A DNA stretch of 64,000 bases from Pseudoflavonifractor sp050943825 (GTDB lineage Bacteria > Bacillota > Clostridia > Oscillospirales > Oscillospiraceae): positions 186,001 through 250,000 of the forward strand of contig NZ_JBMNPX010000004.1 of the NCBI RefSeq assembly GCF_050943825.1, written 5' to 3'. How positions within the stretch are numbered: the stretch's first letter is position 1; the number at the start of each line of letters is the position of its first letter. Below the pieces are notes generated by a model. The model did not search any database and had not been told where the DNA came from. It saw only the letters and a program-made list of their open reading frames with translations. A program made the position numbers and the translations under genes. Of the stretch, positions 18,157 through 27,278 are shown piece by piece.

Positions 18157-18263
18157 CTTTGGACTTTGTTCCCTACGCATTACATATGCTTTCCAGCGCG
18201 GCTTTTCTCTCCAGCCGCATTCCTTTCCCGACGGGCGCCACACCGCCCGTCGGCTCACACTCC

Positions 18264-18300
18264 AATGCCGTCCCGGCCGCTTCGGCCGGGACGGCATTTT
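18264..18300 (+). terminator. Terminator after the MFS-AraC unit
   Basis: AATGCCGTCCCGGCCG (18264-18279) pairs with 18283-18298 across a CTT loop and is followed by a short T run. It isolates the MFS-AraC transcript from the catabolic operon beginning at 18407. Confidence 0.85.
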
Positions 18301-18406
18301 GCATAAACGACTATCTATTTTTTATCCGTTTATGTTCCGTTTTGTACAATAGACCTTCAAAATTCGGTGTTACACTTGGCTTATCAAACATAAGGAGGTC
18401 CTTTTC

Positions 18407-19783
18407 ATGGACAATCAGGAACTGGTATCCCAGCTTGTATCCAACGCCCGCAAGGCCCTGGTGGAGTTTGAGAAGTACAATCAGGAGCAGGTAGATGCCT
18501 GCGTCAAGGCCGTGCTGGTGGCCTTCGGCGAGCACGCCGAGGAGCTGGCCCGAGAGACCGTAGAGGAGACCCGCCTGGGTGATCTGACCTCCAAAATCGG
18601 AAAGAACTCCGGCTCTCCCGACGGCATCTGGTATTCCCTGAAGGACAAGAAGTCCGTTGGCATCATCGGCTACGACGAGGAGCAGCATCTGGCCTACGTG
18701 GCCAAGCCCAAGGGCATCCTGTGCTCCGTGGCCCCCTGCACCAATCCCAACGTCACCGCCGTCTTCAACGCCGCCTACGCCCTCAAGGGCCGCAACGTGC
18801 TCATCGTGGCTCCCCACCCCCGCGCCAAGAAGACCACCCTGCACACCGTCCAGATTATGAACGAGGCCCTGGCCAAGCTGGGCGCCCCTGAGAACCTGCT
18901 CCAGTGCATTGAGGAGCCCTCCATCGAGTGCACCCAGCTGCTGATGCAGAACTCCGATGTTATCATCGCCACCGGCGGCGCTGGCATGGTCCGCTCCGCC
19001 TACTCCTCCGGCCACCCCGCCTTCGGCGTTGGCCCCGGCAACGTGCAGACCATCATCGACAAGGGCTTCAACTACAAGGAAGCCGCCGAGCAGATCGTGG
19101 CCGGCCGCAGCTACGACAACGGCCTCATCTGCGCGGGCAACCAGTCCGCCATCTACCCTGCCTGCGACGAGGCCGAGTTCCTCGCCGCTATGAAGGATGC
19201 CGGCGCCTACTATGTCTCTGACCCCGACACGGTCCAGAAGTTCCGCACCGCCCTCTTCCCCGACGGACGGCACATCAACTCCAAGCTGGTTGGCCAGTAC
19301 CCCAAGGACATCGCCGAGGCCGCCGGTGTGGAGATCCCCGAGTGGACCCGCATCATCCTCCTGAAGGTAGACAAGGCCAACGCCGGTGCCAAGGACGCCC
19401 TGTGCGCTGAGAAGATGTGCCCCGTGACCATCGCCATCGCGGTGGACTCCTTCGAGGAGGGCCTGGAAGTGGCCAAGGCCAACCTGCTCTATGAGGGCGC
19501 AGGCCACTCCGCCGTGGTCCACACCTACGACCAGAAGAAGGCCGAGCTGGCCGGCGTGGTGCTGCCCGTGTCCCGCCTGCTGGTCAACCAGCCCGGCATC
19601 TTCGCCGCCAACCCTGCTCTGGCCAACGGCTTCAACCCCACCTCTACCCTGGGCTGCGGCTCCTGGGGCAACAACTCCATCTCCGAGAACCTGACCTACG
19701 AGCACCTCATCAACATCTCCCGCATTGGATGGATGAAGGAGCCGGATCAGATTCCCACCCACGACCAGATCTGGGCCGACTAA
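18407..19783 (+). CDS. CoA-acylating aldehyde dehydrogenase
   Basis: This 458-residue protein belongs to the aldehyde dehydrogenase superfamily in its short, CoA-acylating form (EutE, SucD or PduP type). The catalytic cysteine is in SYDNGLICAGNQSAI (near residue 243), and the nucleotide-binding glycine segment is IATGGAGMVRSAYSSG (near 190). It starts behind AAGGAGG. It converts an aldehyde, CoA and NAD+ to an acyl-CoA and NADH in the cytoplasm. The genes that follow (Ptb and Buk) would turn acyl-CoA into acid plus ATP, so this enzyme is the energy-conserving entry step. The chain could be acetyl, propionyl, butyryl or a semialdehyde; the sequence does not decide. Confidence 0.9.
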   Translation: MDNQELVSQLVSNARKALVEFEKYNQEQVDACVKAVLVAFGEHAEELARETVEETRLGDLTSKIGKNSGSPDGIWYSLKDKKSVGIIGYDEEQHLAYVAKPKGILCSVAPCTNPNVTAVFNAAYALKGRNVLIVAPHPRAKKTTLHTVQIMNEALAKLGAPENLLQCIEEPSIECTQLLMQNSDVIIATGGAGMVRSAYSSGHPAFGVGPGNVQTIIDKGFNYKEAAEQIVAGRSYDNGLICAGNQSAIYPACDEAEFLAAMKDAGAYYVSDPDTVQKFRTALFPDGRHINSKLVGQYPKDIAEAAGVEIPEWTRIILLKVDKANAGAKDALCAEKMCPVTIAIAVDSFEEGLEVAKANLLYEGAGHSAVVHTYDQKKAELAGVVLPVSRLLVNQPGIFAANPALANGFNPTSTLGCGSWGNNSISENLTYEHLINISRIGWMKEPDQIPTHDQIWAD

Positions 19784-19844
19784 CCCCTGTCCCCGCCGGC
19801 GGGGGCGGAAGCTCCCGCCGCACTATATTTGGAGGTGTCATATT

Positions 19845-21533
19845 ATGGCAGCAGTCAAAGCTGATCTCGTAATCAAGAACGGTAAAATCGCCACCGTGGA
19901 CAAGAACTTCACCTATGTGGAGGCTGTGGCCACCAAGGGCGGCTGGATCATCGACCGGGGCACCAACGCCGAGATGGAGGCCTATATCGGCCCCGACACC
20001 AAGGTCATCGACGCCGGCGGCAAGCTGGTTCTGCCCGGCGCCAACGACTCCCACATGCACGCCGTCCACACCGGCTACACCCTGTCCCCCACCTTCCTGG
20101 ACTTCTCCGGCCCCGAGTACGACTGCATGGACAAGATCCTCTCCAAGCTGAAGAAGGCCTGTGACGAGGCCGCCCCCGGCCAGTGGGTATTCGGCTGCGG
20201 CTTCGTGGACAGCAACATCAAGGAGCTGGCCGCCGAGAACCGCATCATGAACCGCTGGGACCTGGACCCTGTGTCCCCCAACGTACCTGTGGCCATGACC
20301 GACTTCTCCCTCCACTCCATGGTGTGCAACTCCAAGGCTCTGGAGGTTGCGGGCATTGACAAGAACTACCCCGAGATCCCCGCCAGCGTGGGTATGATCG
20401 ACCGGGACGAGAACGGCGAGCCTGTGGGCCGCTTCCACGAGTGGGGCGCCCAGAACCTGCTGTGCGAGAAGTGCCCCATCCTCACCGACGCTGAGCTGGA
20501 GGACGCCATCCGCCGGGTGCAGCACGCCCTCAACGAGCAGGGCATCACCTCCCACACCGACATCCTGGGCGAGGGCGGCGAGCACGTGTTCCGCGGCACC
20601 TGGGGCACCCGTCCCATCCACATCTACGAGAAGATGGCCGAGCGCGGTGAGCTGACCGCCCGCGTGTCCATCAACTACTTCTCCGCCATCGGCGGCGAGG
20701 AGAGCTACGACTCCATCATCCGCGGTACTGAGCGGGTTCCCGCCAGCATCCCCGAGTTCAAGGACAGAAACTGGGTCAAGGGCGACGCCATCAAGTTCTT
20801 TGTGGACCTGGGCGGCCCCACCTGGCAGCGCAAGGGCATCCGCCCCGAGGGCTCCTTCGTCACCGCCTGGGGCCTGGACGAGGACACCCTCATCAAGGAG
20901 GTCCAGCGCACCATCATCGAGCTGCACCGCATGGGCTGGCAGATCTGCATCCACTCCTGCGGCGGCGGTTCCATGGACGCCTGCATCGAGGGTCTGGCCA
21001 AGGCCAACCAGCTCTACCCCGGCAAGGACCTGCGTCACTTCCTCATCCACTGCGACGACACCACCAAGGAGTGCGCCGCCAAGATGGTGAAGAACGGCAT
21101 CCTGGCCGCCATCCAGCCCACTGCCGCCAACATCGTCTTCGGCTGGAACACCCCCGTCCTCACCGACAAGGAGGAGATCTTCGACTATCAGGCCTACACC
21201 GACCTGGGCGCCTGCCTCACCGGCGGCTCCGACTCCACCTGCTTCTCCATGAACTGGCGCCAGGGCATGCAGTTCTGCATGACCCGTACTACCGCAGACG
21301 GCTACTGCGCCCGTCCCGACCTGGCTATGAAGCGTGAGGATGCCATCCGCATGTACACCATCAACGGCGCCTATCAGGAGCATATGGAGCACGTCCGCGG
21401 CTCCATCGAGGTCAACAAGGTGGCCGACTTCCAGATTCTCGACACCGACATCATGACCTGCCCTGTCACCGAGATCGGCGCGTCCAAGGTCGTCATGACC
21501 ATCTGTGACGGCAAAGTGGTCTACGAGGCCTGA
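19845..21533 (+). CDS. Amidohydrolase family protein, YtcJ-like (Amidohydro_3)
   Basis: This 562-residue protein is a metal-dependent hydrolase of the YtcJ/Amidohydro_3 group. The metal-binding NDSHMH motif is at residues 66-71 in LVLPGANDSHMHAVH. Further ligand segments are WQICIHSCGGGS (near residue 367), HFLIHCDDT (near 400) and TGGSDSTCFS (near 462). It ends with the usual composite beta-sandwich strand. It follows the aldehyde dehydrogenase by 61 bases with a GGAGGTG ribosome site. Relatives cleave amides, formamides and other C-N bonds. It could release the precursor of the aldehyde oxidised upstream. Confidence 0.86.
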   Translation: MAAVKADLVIKNGKIATVDKNFTYVEAVATKGGWIIDRGTNAEMEAYIGPDTKVIDAGGKLVLPGANDSHMHAVHTGYTLSPTFLDFSGPEYDCMDKILSKLKKACDEAAPGQWVFGCGFVDSNIKELAAENRIMNRWDLDPVSPNVPVAMTDFSLHSMVCNSKALEVAGIDKNYPEIPASVGMIDRDENGEPVGRFHEWGAQNLLCEKCPILTDAELEDAIRRVQHALNEQGITSHTDILGEGGEHVFRGTWGTRPIHIYEKMAERGELTARVSINYFSAIGGEESYDSIIRGTERVPASIPEFKDRNWVKGDAIKFFVDLGGPTWQRKGIRPEGSFVTAWGLDEDTLIKEVQRTIIELHRMGWQICIHSCGGGSMDACIEGLAKANQLYPGKDLRHFLIHCDDTTKECAAKMVKNGILAAIQPTAANIVFGWNTPVLTDKEEIFDYQAYTDLGACLTGGSDSTCFSMNWRQGMQFCMTRTTADGYCARPDLAMKREDAIRMYTINGAYQEHMEHVRGSIEVNKVADFQILDTDIMTCPVTEIGASKVVMTICDGKVVYEA

Positions 21534-21641
21534 TTTCTCTGCCTTTCCCACGGGCGGGCGGCGGCTCTCATCTCTCCTGCCGCCCGCCCCCTCTCCTCTT
21601 TCCGCCCCTGCGGGCATTTCTCACAGAATGGAGACTGCACC

Positions 21642-22550
21642 ATGATTTTTACGAGTTTTGAAAGTCTTGTGGCTCATGCCAAGGCCCACGTCAGAGCCCG
21701 CCGTGTGGTAGTGGCCGCCGCCCAGGATGAGCACACCCTGGAGGCCGTCATGAAGGTCCGGGCCGAGGGCATTGTGGTCCCGGTCCTGGTGGGCGACAAG
21801 GCAAAAATCCAGGAGATCCTGGCCAAAATGGGCGAGAGCGTCCCCGAGGAGGACCTGTACGACGCCCCCGAGTTCGCCGAAGCCGCCGCCCTGTCCGTCC
21901 GCCTGGTACGGGAGGGCAAGGCCCACTTCATCATGAAGGGCAAGCTGGACACCTCCGACATCCTCCGGGCCGTGGTCAATAAAGAGCACGGCCTGGGCCA
22001 GGGCCGCACCATGAGTCACATGGCCATCAACCAGATTCCCGCCTATCACAAGCTGCTGATCACCACCGACGGCGGCATGCTCCTTGCCCCCACTCTGGAG
22101 CAGAAGAAGGACGTTATCCTCAACGCCGTGGAGGCCCTCCGGGCCCTGGGCTACGAAGAGCCAAAGGTGGGTGTGCTGGCCGCCGCCGAGAAGGTCAACC
22201 CCAAGTCCGTGGACTCCACCGACGCCGCCGCCCTCAAGGAGATGTGGCAGGCCGGTCAGCTGCCCGGCTGCATCGTGGAGGGCCCCATCTCCTTCGACCT
22301 GGCTATGGTAAAGGAGCGGGCCATCACCAAGGGGTATGAGAGCCCCTGCGCCGGCGACTGCGACATCCTGGTGGTGCCCAACATCACCGCCGGAAACATC
22401 CTGGGCAAGTCCCTGGTGGAGATGACGGGCGCCAAGATGGCCGGCCTTGTGGTGGGCGCCAAATGCCCCATCGTGGTCACCAGCCGCGGCTCCTCCTCCG
22501 AGGAGAAGTACAACGCCCTGTGCCTGGCCGCGTCCATGACCCACGACTGA
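21642..22550 (+). CDS. ptb: Phosphate acyltransferase, phosphate butyryltransferase type
   Basis: This 302-residue protein is the length of phosphotransbutyrylases and has the phosphate acetyl/butaryl transferase fold. Segments include IMKGKLDTSDILRAVV (near residue 99), NAVEALRALGYEEPKVGVLA (near 152) and the C-terminal GLVVGAKCPIVVTSRGSSSE. It swaps CoA for phosphate on butyryl-CoA or a similar acyl-CoA. The next gene, 14 bases away, is the matching kinase. A GC-rich hairpin (21552-21589) in the preceding gap may separate transcript levels from the amidohydrolase. It may process an unusual acyl group in this cluster rather than be the cell's main butyrate route. Confidence 0.93.
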   Translation: MIFTSFESLVAHAKAHVRARRVVVAAAQDEHTLEAVMKVRAEGIVVPVLVGDKAKIQEILAKMGESVPEEDLYDAPEFAEAAALSVRLVREGKAHFIMKGKLDTSDILRAVVNKEHGLGQGRTMSHMAINQIPAYHKLLITTDGGMLLAPTLEQKKDVILNAVEALRALGYEEPKVGVLAAAEKVNPKSVDSTDAAALKEMWQAGQLPGCIVEGPISFDLAMVKERAITKGYESPCAGDCDILVVPNITAGNILGKSLVEMTGAKMAGLVVGAKCPIVVTSRGSSSEEKYNALCLAASMTHD

Positions 22551-22564
22551 GATAGGAGGCCTAA

Positions 22565-23641
22565 ATGGAACGAATTCTTGTCATCAACCCCGGCTCCACC
22601 TCCACCAAGATTGCGGTCTATGAGGACGAGACCCCCCTCTTCGTCAAGACCATCAACCACAGCAAGGAGGAGCTGGCCCCCTTCAAGGAGCCTTTTGACC
22701 AGTACGAGTACCGCCGGGACCTGGTGCTGCGCACCATGGAGGAGAACGGCGTGACCAGGGACACTCTCACCGCCGTGGTCTCCCGCGGCGGCCTGCTGCC
22801 CCCGGTCCGCTCCGGCGCCTACGAGATCAACGACGACATGATCTGGCAGCTCCACTACCGCCCGGAGAACGAGCACGCCTCCAACCTGGGCGCCCCCATC
22901 GCCAAGTCCATTGCCGACGAGCTGGGCCTCAAGTCCTATGTCTACGACCCCGTCACGGTGGATGAGATGACCCCCATCGCCAAGGTGGCCGGCCTGCCCG
23001 AGATGCGGCGCAAGAGCCTGGGCCATCCCCTGAACATGCGGGCCATCGCCCATAAGTACGCCAAGGATAACCACACCGAGTATGAGAAGCTCACCCTGAT
23101 TGTGGCCCATCTGGGCGGCGGGATTACCATCTCCCTGCACCAGAACGGCAGAATGATCGACCTCATCTCCGATGAGGAAGGGCCCTTCTCCCCCGAGCGG
23201 ACCGGCGGACTTCCCACCTTCCAGACGCTGAAGCTGGCGGCGGAGTCGGGCAAGAGCTTTAAGGAGCTGTACAACTACGTCAAGAAGCAGGGCGGCCTGA
23301 TGGGCCACCTGGGCACCAACGACGGCCGTGAGGTGGAGCGGCGGATCGCCGAGGGCGACGAGCATGCCGCCCTGGTCTATGAGGCCATGGCCCACAACAT
23401 CTCCAAGCACATCGGCGCGCTGGCCACTGTGGTCCACGGCGAGGTGGACGCCATTCTGGTCACCGGCGGCGTGGCCCACTCCAAGATGATCACCGACTGG
23501 ATTACCCAGCGTGTGTCCTTCATCGCCCCCGTCCATGTCTACGCCGGCGAGAATGAGATGGAGTCCCTGGCCACCGGCGTGCTCCGGGTTCTGCGGGGTC
23601 AGGAGCAGGCCCGCACCTTTACGAAGGTGGAAGATCTGTGA
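22565..23641 (+). CDS. buk: Butyrate kinase
   Basis: This 358-residue protein belongs to the acetate/butyrate kinase (ASKHA) family. The first phosphate-binding segment, ILVINPGSTSTKIAVYED, is at residues 4-21, followed by IVAHLGGGITISLHQNG (near 180) and ILVTGGVAHSKMI (near 300). It starts behind AGGAGG, 14 bases after ptb, and its stop overlaps the next gene's start. It transfers phosphate from acyl-phosphate to ADP. With Ptb and the acylating aldehyde dehydrogenase it makes one ATP per aldehyde. Confidence 0.95.
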   Translation: MERILVINPGSTSTKIAVYEDETPLFVKTINHSKEELAPFKEPFDQYEYRRDLVLRTMEENGVTRDTLTAVVSRGGLLPPVRSGAYEINDDMIWQLHYRPENEHASNLGAPIAKSIADELGLKSYVYDPVTVDEMTPIAKVAGLPEMRRKSLGHPLNMRAIAHKYAKDNHTEYEKLTLIVAHLGGGITISLHQNGRMIDLISDEEGPFSPERTGGLPTFQTLKLAAESGKSFKELYNYVKKQGGLMGHLGTNDGREVERRIAEGDEHAALVYEAMAHNISKHIGALATVVHGEVDAILVTGGVAHSKMITDWITQRVSFIAPVHVYAGENEMESLATGVLRVLRGQEQARTFTKVEDL

Positions 23642-24849
23642 TGGAGACAAAAGCGGTTTCCGGCGCTATGCGGTGGCTCTATGCCGCGGTAGGCCTGGTG
23701 GTGCTCCTCTTCGCCGGGTTTGTCTACGGCTGGAGCGTGTTTGCCGCCCCCATCGGGGCGGATTTCCCCCAGTGGAGCGCGGCAGAGCTGTCCCTCACCT
23801 TCACCATCTGCATGGCCTTCTTCTGCCTGGGCGGCTTCGCCGCAGGCAACCTGTCCAAGCGTATCCCCGTGCGCGCCAATGTCCTTTTCTCCGCGGCGCT
23901 GTTCCTGGTGGGCTTTTTCCTGGTCTCCCGGGCCAACTCCCTGCCCATGCTCTATGTGAGCTACGGCGTACTGTGCGGCACGGCCTCCGGCTTTGCCTAC
24001 AACTCGGTGATGAGCACCATGACCAAGTGGTTCCCCAACAACCAGGGGCTCATCTCCGGCGTGCTGCTGATGGGCTTCGGCTCCAGCAGCATGGTGCTGG
24101 GCGCCCTCTTTGACGCCATGACCCCCGCTGAGACGGGCGCCTGGCGACAGACCTTCCTGATTATGGGCGTTGTGATGGCTGTGGTCATCGGCGTAGGGTC
24201 CCTGTTCTTCCGGCTGCCTCCCCCTGCCGCCCCCACTCAGGGCGCCCAGAGCGCGGGAGGACCGGATATCCCCCCCGCCCGCATGGTCCGCACCCCCAGC
24301 TTCTGGTGCTTCTTCCTGTGGGCTGTCCTCATCAGCGGCATCGGTCTGGCTGTCATCTCCCAGGCCAAGCCCTTTGCATCCCAGGTGGGCCCCGGCGTGG
24401 ACGCGGGGGTCATCACCCTGGTGGTGGGCTTCATCTCCATCTGCAACGGCCTGGGCCGTGTCCTCTTCGGCGGGCTGTTTGACAAGCTGGGCTGGAAGCT
24501 GACCATGACCGCCGTCAATGTGGTAAGCCTGGCGGGCGTACTGATCCTCATGGCTGCTCTGTTCACCCACAGCTTCCCGCTGGTGGTGGCCGGCTTTATC
24601 GTCACCGGCCTGGGCTATGGCGGCGCGCCCACCATGGGTTCGGCCGTGATCAGCAGCTTCTTCGGCCAGAAAAACTACCCCGTCAACTTCTCCATCAGCA
24701 ATATGAACCTGCTGGTGGCGTCCTTCGCCGGCACTGCCGCCGGCGCCCTGTACGACGCCAGCCAGAGCTATGTCAGTACCCTGGTGGCCCTGGCCGTGTG
24801 CTCAGTCGTGGCTTTTGCCGTCATGCTGTGCATCCGGCGGCCCAAATAA
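23638..24849 (+). CDS. MFS transporter, oxalate/formate antiporter (OFA)-like
   Basis: This 403-residue protein has 12 predicted membrane segments and starts within the buk stop (ATGA overlap), which implies translational coupling. The N-terminal GWSVFAAPIGADFPQWSAAE (residues 29-48) is the hallmark of the oxalate/formate antiporter branch of the MFS, which exchange or export monocarboxylates. Its tight coupling to butyrate kinase suggests it exports the acid product or exchanges it for substrate. Confidence 0.88.
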   Translation: MMETKAVSGAMRWLYAAVGLVVLLFAGFVYGWSVFAAPIGADFPQWSAAELSLTFTICMAFFCLGGFAAGNLSKRIPVRANVLFSAALFLVGFFLVSRANSLPMLYVSYGVLCGTASGFAYNSVMSTMTKWFPNNQGLISGVLLMGFGSSSMVLGALFDAMTPAETGAWRQTFLIMGVVMAVVIGVGSLFFRLPPPAAPTQGAQSAGGPDIPPARMVRTPSFWCFFLWAVLISGIGLAVISQAKPFASQVGPGVDAGVITLVVGFISICNGLGRVLFGGLFDKLGWKLTMTAVNVVSLAGVLILMAALFTHSFPLVVAGFIVTGLGYGGAPTMGSAVISSFFGQKNYPVNFSISNMNLLVASFAGTAAGALYDASQSYVSTLVALAVCSVVAFAVMLCIRRPK

Positions 24850-24907
24850 TCGTGTACACTCCGCCTGTTCCGGCGGCATATAAAATTTTATCAAGGAGGA
24901 AATCATC

Positions 24908-25894
24908 ATGGAAGTGTTCCAGACCCCCGAAATGGCATTCAAGCCCAAGCGCATCATTGATTTCCACACCCACCTGGGCGACATCTTCCACGGCAATCAG
25001 AACATCTCCTTCAAGCGCCCCGGTTTCGTGGCCGATCCCCCCGGCTTCACCGGCTTTGATCCCTTCAAGGATCTGGAGGAGTCGGGCTACACCCGTCCCC
25101 TGATTGTCCCCGATGTGGAGGCCCAGAACAAGCTGATTGACGCCGGACAGGTCCGTATCTGGCAGCGGGCCAACATCTTCACCACCCAGGCCATTATGGA
25201 CGCCGCCGGCATCGACTATATGTGCTCCCTGCCCATCATGCCCAACACCTCCTTCGAGGAGGCTCTGGCCGCCTCCAAGCTGGACCCCCGCTTCATCCCC
25301 TTCACCTGCCCCGACTTCGACCTGCCCGAGGATGAAATGATGGCCAAGCTGAAGCAGGACATCGCCAACGGCGCCAAGGGTCTGAAGATTCACCCCATCA
25401 TCCAGAACATCTCCATCACCGACAAGCGCTGCGAGAAGCCCATCGAGCTCTTCGGTGACCTGGGCATGCCCATCACCTACCACTGCGGCGTCAACGACTA
25501 CTACAAGGCCGACTCTCCCTACCACGACCTGACCAACCTGGAGCTGGGCGACCTGAAGTACACCCTGGAGATTCTGCGCAAGTACCCCGACTACGTCTGG
25601 GTGCCCGCTCACGGCGGCGGCTCCTGCGGCGGCGAGCTGGAGGCCCTGGCCGAATTGGTTGGCAAGCTGGGCTGCAAGAACGTGTACATCGAGTCCAGCC
25701 ACCGCGGCGTGGACGGCATGCACCAGATGCTGGAGCTCTTTGGTGAGGACCGCATCATGTTCGCCACCGACTGGCCCTTCGACACCTGCACCTGGAGCGT
25801 CAAGTACGCTGCCGACGCCTTCAAGGACGACCCCATTGTGGCGGATAAGTTCTTCTACCGCAACGCCGCCCGCATTATCGGCCTGACGCTGTAA
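24908..25894 (+). CDS. Amidohydrolase family protein (Amidohydro_2, TIM-barrel)
   Basis: This 328-residue protein has the Amidohydro_2 metal site: HxH in IIDFHTHLGDIF (near residues 19-21), then KIHPII (near 159), VPAHGGGSCGG (near 233) and FATDWPFDT (near 284). The family includes hydrolases and non-oxidative decarboxylases (ACMSD-like), so the reaction may be C-C rather than C-N cleavage. It starts behind AAGGAGG, 58 bases after the OFA transporter. Two unrelated amidohydrolases in one operon imply a multistep breakdown of a ring or amide compound. Confidence 0.87.
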   Translation: MEVFQTPEMAFKPKRIIDFHTHLGDIFHGNQNISFKRPGFVADPPGFTGFDPFKDLEESGYTRPLIVPDVEAQNKLIDAGQVRIWQRANIFTTQAIMDAAGIDYMCSLPIMPNTSFEEALAASKLDPRFIPFTCPDFDLPEDEMMAKLKQDIANGAKGLKIHPIIQNISITDKRCEKPIELFGDLGMPITYHCGVNDYYKADSPYHDLTNLELGDLKYTLEILRKYPDYVWVPAHGGGSCGGELEALAELVGKLGCKNVYIESSHRGVDGMHQMLELFGEDRIMFATDWPFDTCTWSVKYAADAFKDDPIVADKFFYRNAARIIGLTL

Positions 25895-25949
25895 GTCCTT
25901 CCGCATTCCGCTTTCAGAGAGGGCATTGATTTTATAAGGAGGTAGCTCC

Positions 25950-27170
25950 ATGAACGAAAAAAGTACTTCCAGCAAGTGGATGATGTTTCTGATTCTGCTG
26001 ATTTCCGCCATTACCGTGTCCCTGTCCCAGCTGAAGATCTCCCCCGTCATGGGCGAGGTTGCCGCCATGCTGAACGTTGACGGCACCCAGGCCGCCCTGC
26101 TGATGAGCCTGTTCACCGTGGCCGGCATCATCCTCTCCATCCCCGGCGCCGCCGTGATGGCCAAGACCGGCAACAAGAACATGCTCCTCATCCTGATGGG
26201 CACCCTGGTCATCGGCAACGTGCTGGGCGCTGTGAGCAACAGCTTTGCCGTAGTCATGGTCTCCCGCATCATCGAGGGCATCTCCTACGCGCTGATCATC
26301 ACCGTGGGCGTTGACCTCATCAACAACTGGTTCTCCGGCGCCACCGTGGGTACCGCCACCGGCATCTTCAACACCTTTGCCGCTGCGGCCAACTTCATCG
26401 GCATGAACGCCAGCGTGGCCATCTACAAGGCCACCAACAACCTCAAGCTCCTGTGGTGGATCATCGCCGCTCTGGCCGCTGTCTGCTTCGTGCTGGTGTT
26501 CCTGTTCGTCAAGGTGCCTGAGCGCAGCGCCGCCGAGGGCGGAGGCCTGGGCGAGAAGGTCTCCCTGGGCGAGGCTGCTGCCAATCCCGCCCTGCTGGTC
26601 ACCTGCCTGTCCATGCTGTGCCTGGCCTTTGTGCTGTTCGGCTTCATCACCTGCAACCCCTCCCTCTTTGCCGCCTACGGCATTGACCAGTCCACCTCCG
26701 CTTTCTACTCCAGCCTGAACGGCCTCATCGGCATCCCCACCTGCATCATCTCCGGTATTGTCATCGGCAAGACCGGCAAGCCCTATCTCTTCGCCATCGT
26801 GGGCGCCATCCTCTGCGCCATTATCTGCTTCACCATGCCCCACCTAGGCGGCTCCAATGCAGCCTGCATCATCTACGCTCTGGCCACCGGCATTGTCCCC
26901 GGCGGCATGATCATGACCTCCATGTTCATCTTCACGCCCCAGCTGGCCAAGCGTCCCCAGCTCATCGGTCTGAGCATGGGCCTGCTCAACACCCTGTACT
27001 ACATCGGCGTGTTTGCCTCCACTCCCGTGCTCACCGCTCTGGCCGGCGAGAACACCAGCCCCGCCAACTGGACTGCCCCCTCCCTGCTGATGGTGGGCTG
27101 CTGCGTCGTGGTCCTGGTCTGCTCCGTGCTGGCCATGGGCATGTCCAAGAAGCAGAAGGCCGCCGCCTGA
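25950..27170 (+). CDS. MFS transporter
   Basis: This 406-residue protein has about 12 membrane helices. The conserved loop between helices 2 and 3 reads PGAAVMAKTGNKNMLLI (near residue 66), and its half-repeat is GIVIGKTGKPYLFAI near 270. It starts behind AAGGAGG. It resembles the MFS protein at 16025 in layout but is only distantly similar. Two transporters flanking one amidohydrolase suggest separate uptake and export steps. Confidence 0.9.
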   Translation: MNEKSTSSKWMMFLILLISAITVSLSQLKISPVMGEVAAMLNVDGTQAALLMSLFTVAGIILSIPGAAVMAKTGNKNMLLILMGTLVIGNVLGAVSNSFAVVMVSRIIEGISYALIITVGVDLINNWFSGATVGTATGIFNTFAAAANFIGMNASVAIYKATNNLKLLWWIIAALAAVCFVLVFLFVKVPERSAAEGGGLGEKVSLGEAAANPALLVTCLSMLCLAFVLFGFITCNPSLFAAYGIDQSTSAFYSSLNGLIGIPTCIISGIVIGKTGKPYLFAIVGAILCAIICFTMPHLGGSNAACIIYALATGIVPGGMIMTSMFIFTPQLAKRPQLIGLSMGLLNTLYYIGVFASTPVLTALAGENTSPANWTAPSLLMVGCCVVVLVCSVLAMGMSKKQKAAA

Positions 27171-27222
27171 GCTTTGATTCAGCGTTTCCAATTCCATCCC
27201 TTATGTGAATGATTTCAGCTCC

Positions 27223-27258
27223 AGCGGAACAGGGAGGCTACGGCCTCCCTGTTCCGCT
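27223..27258 (+). terminator. Hairpin between MFS and alcohol dehydrogenase genes
   Basis: AGCGGAACAGGGAGGC (27223-27238) pairs perfectly with 27243-27258 over a four-base loop. No T-run follows, so it is more likely a partial terminator or RNA-processing hairpin inside the operon. The next gene starts 20 bases later. Confidence 0.6.
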
Positions 27259-27278
27259 ATCCAAATACAGATGAAAGG

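Noticed and set aside
18407..19783. Sulfoacetaldehyde dehydrogenase assignment for the acylating aldehyde dehydrogenase
   Set aside because: The family fits, but no taurine or sulfonate genes are nearby, and substrate cannot be read from sequence.
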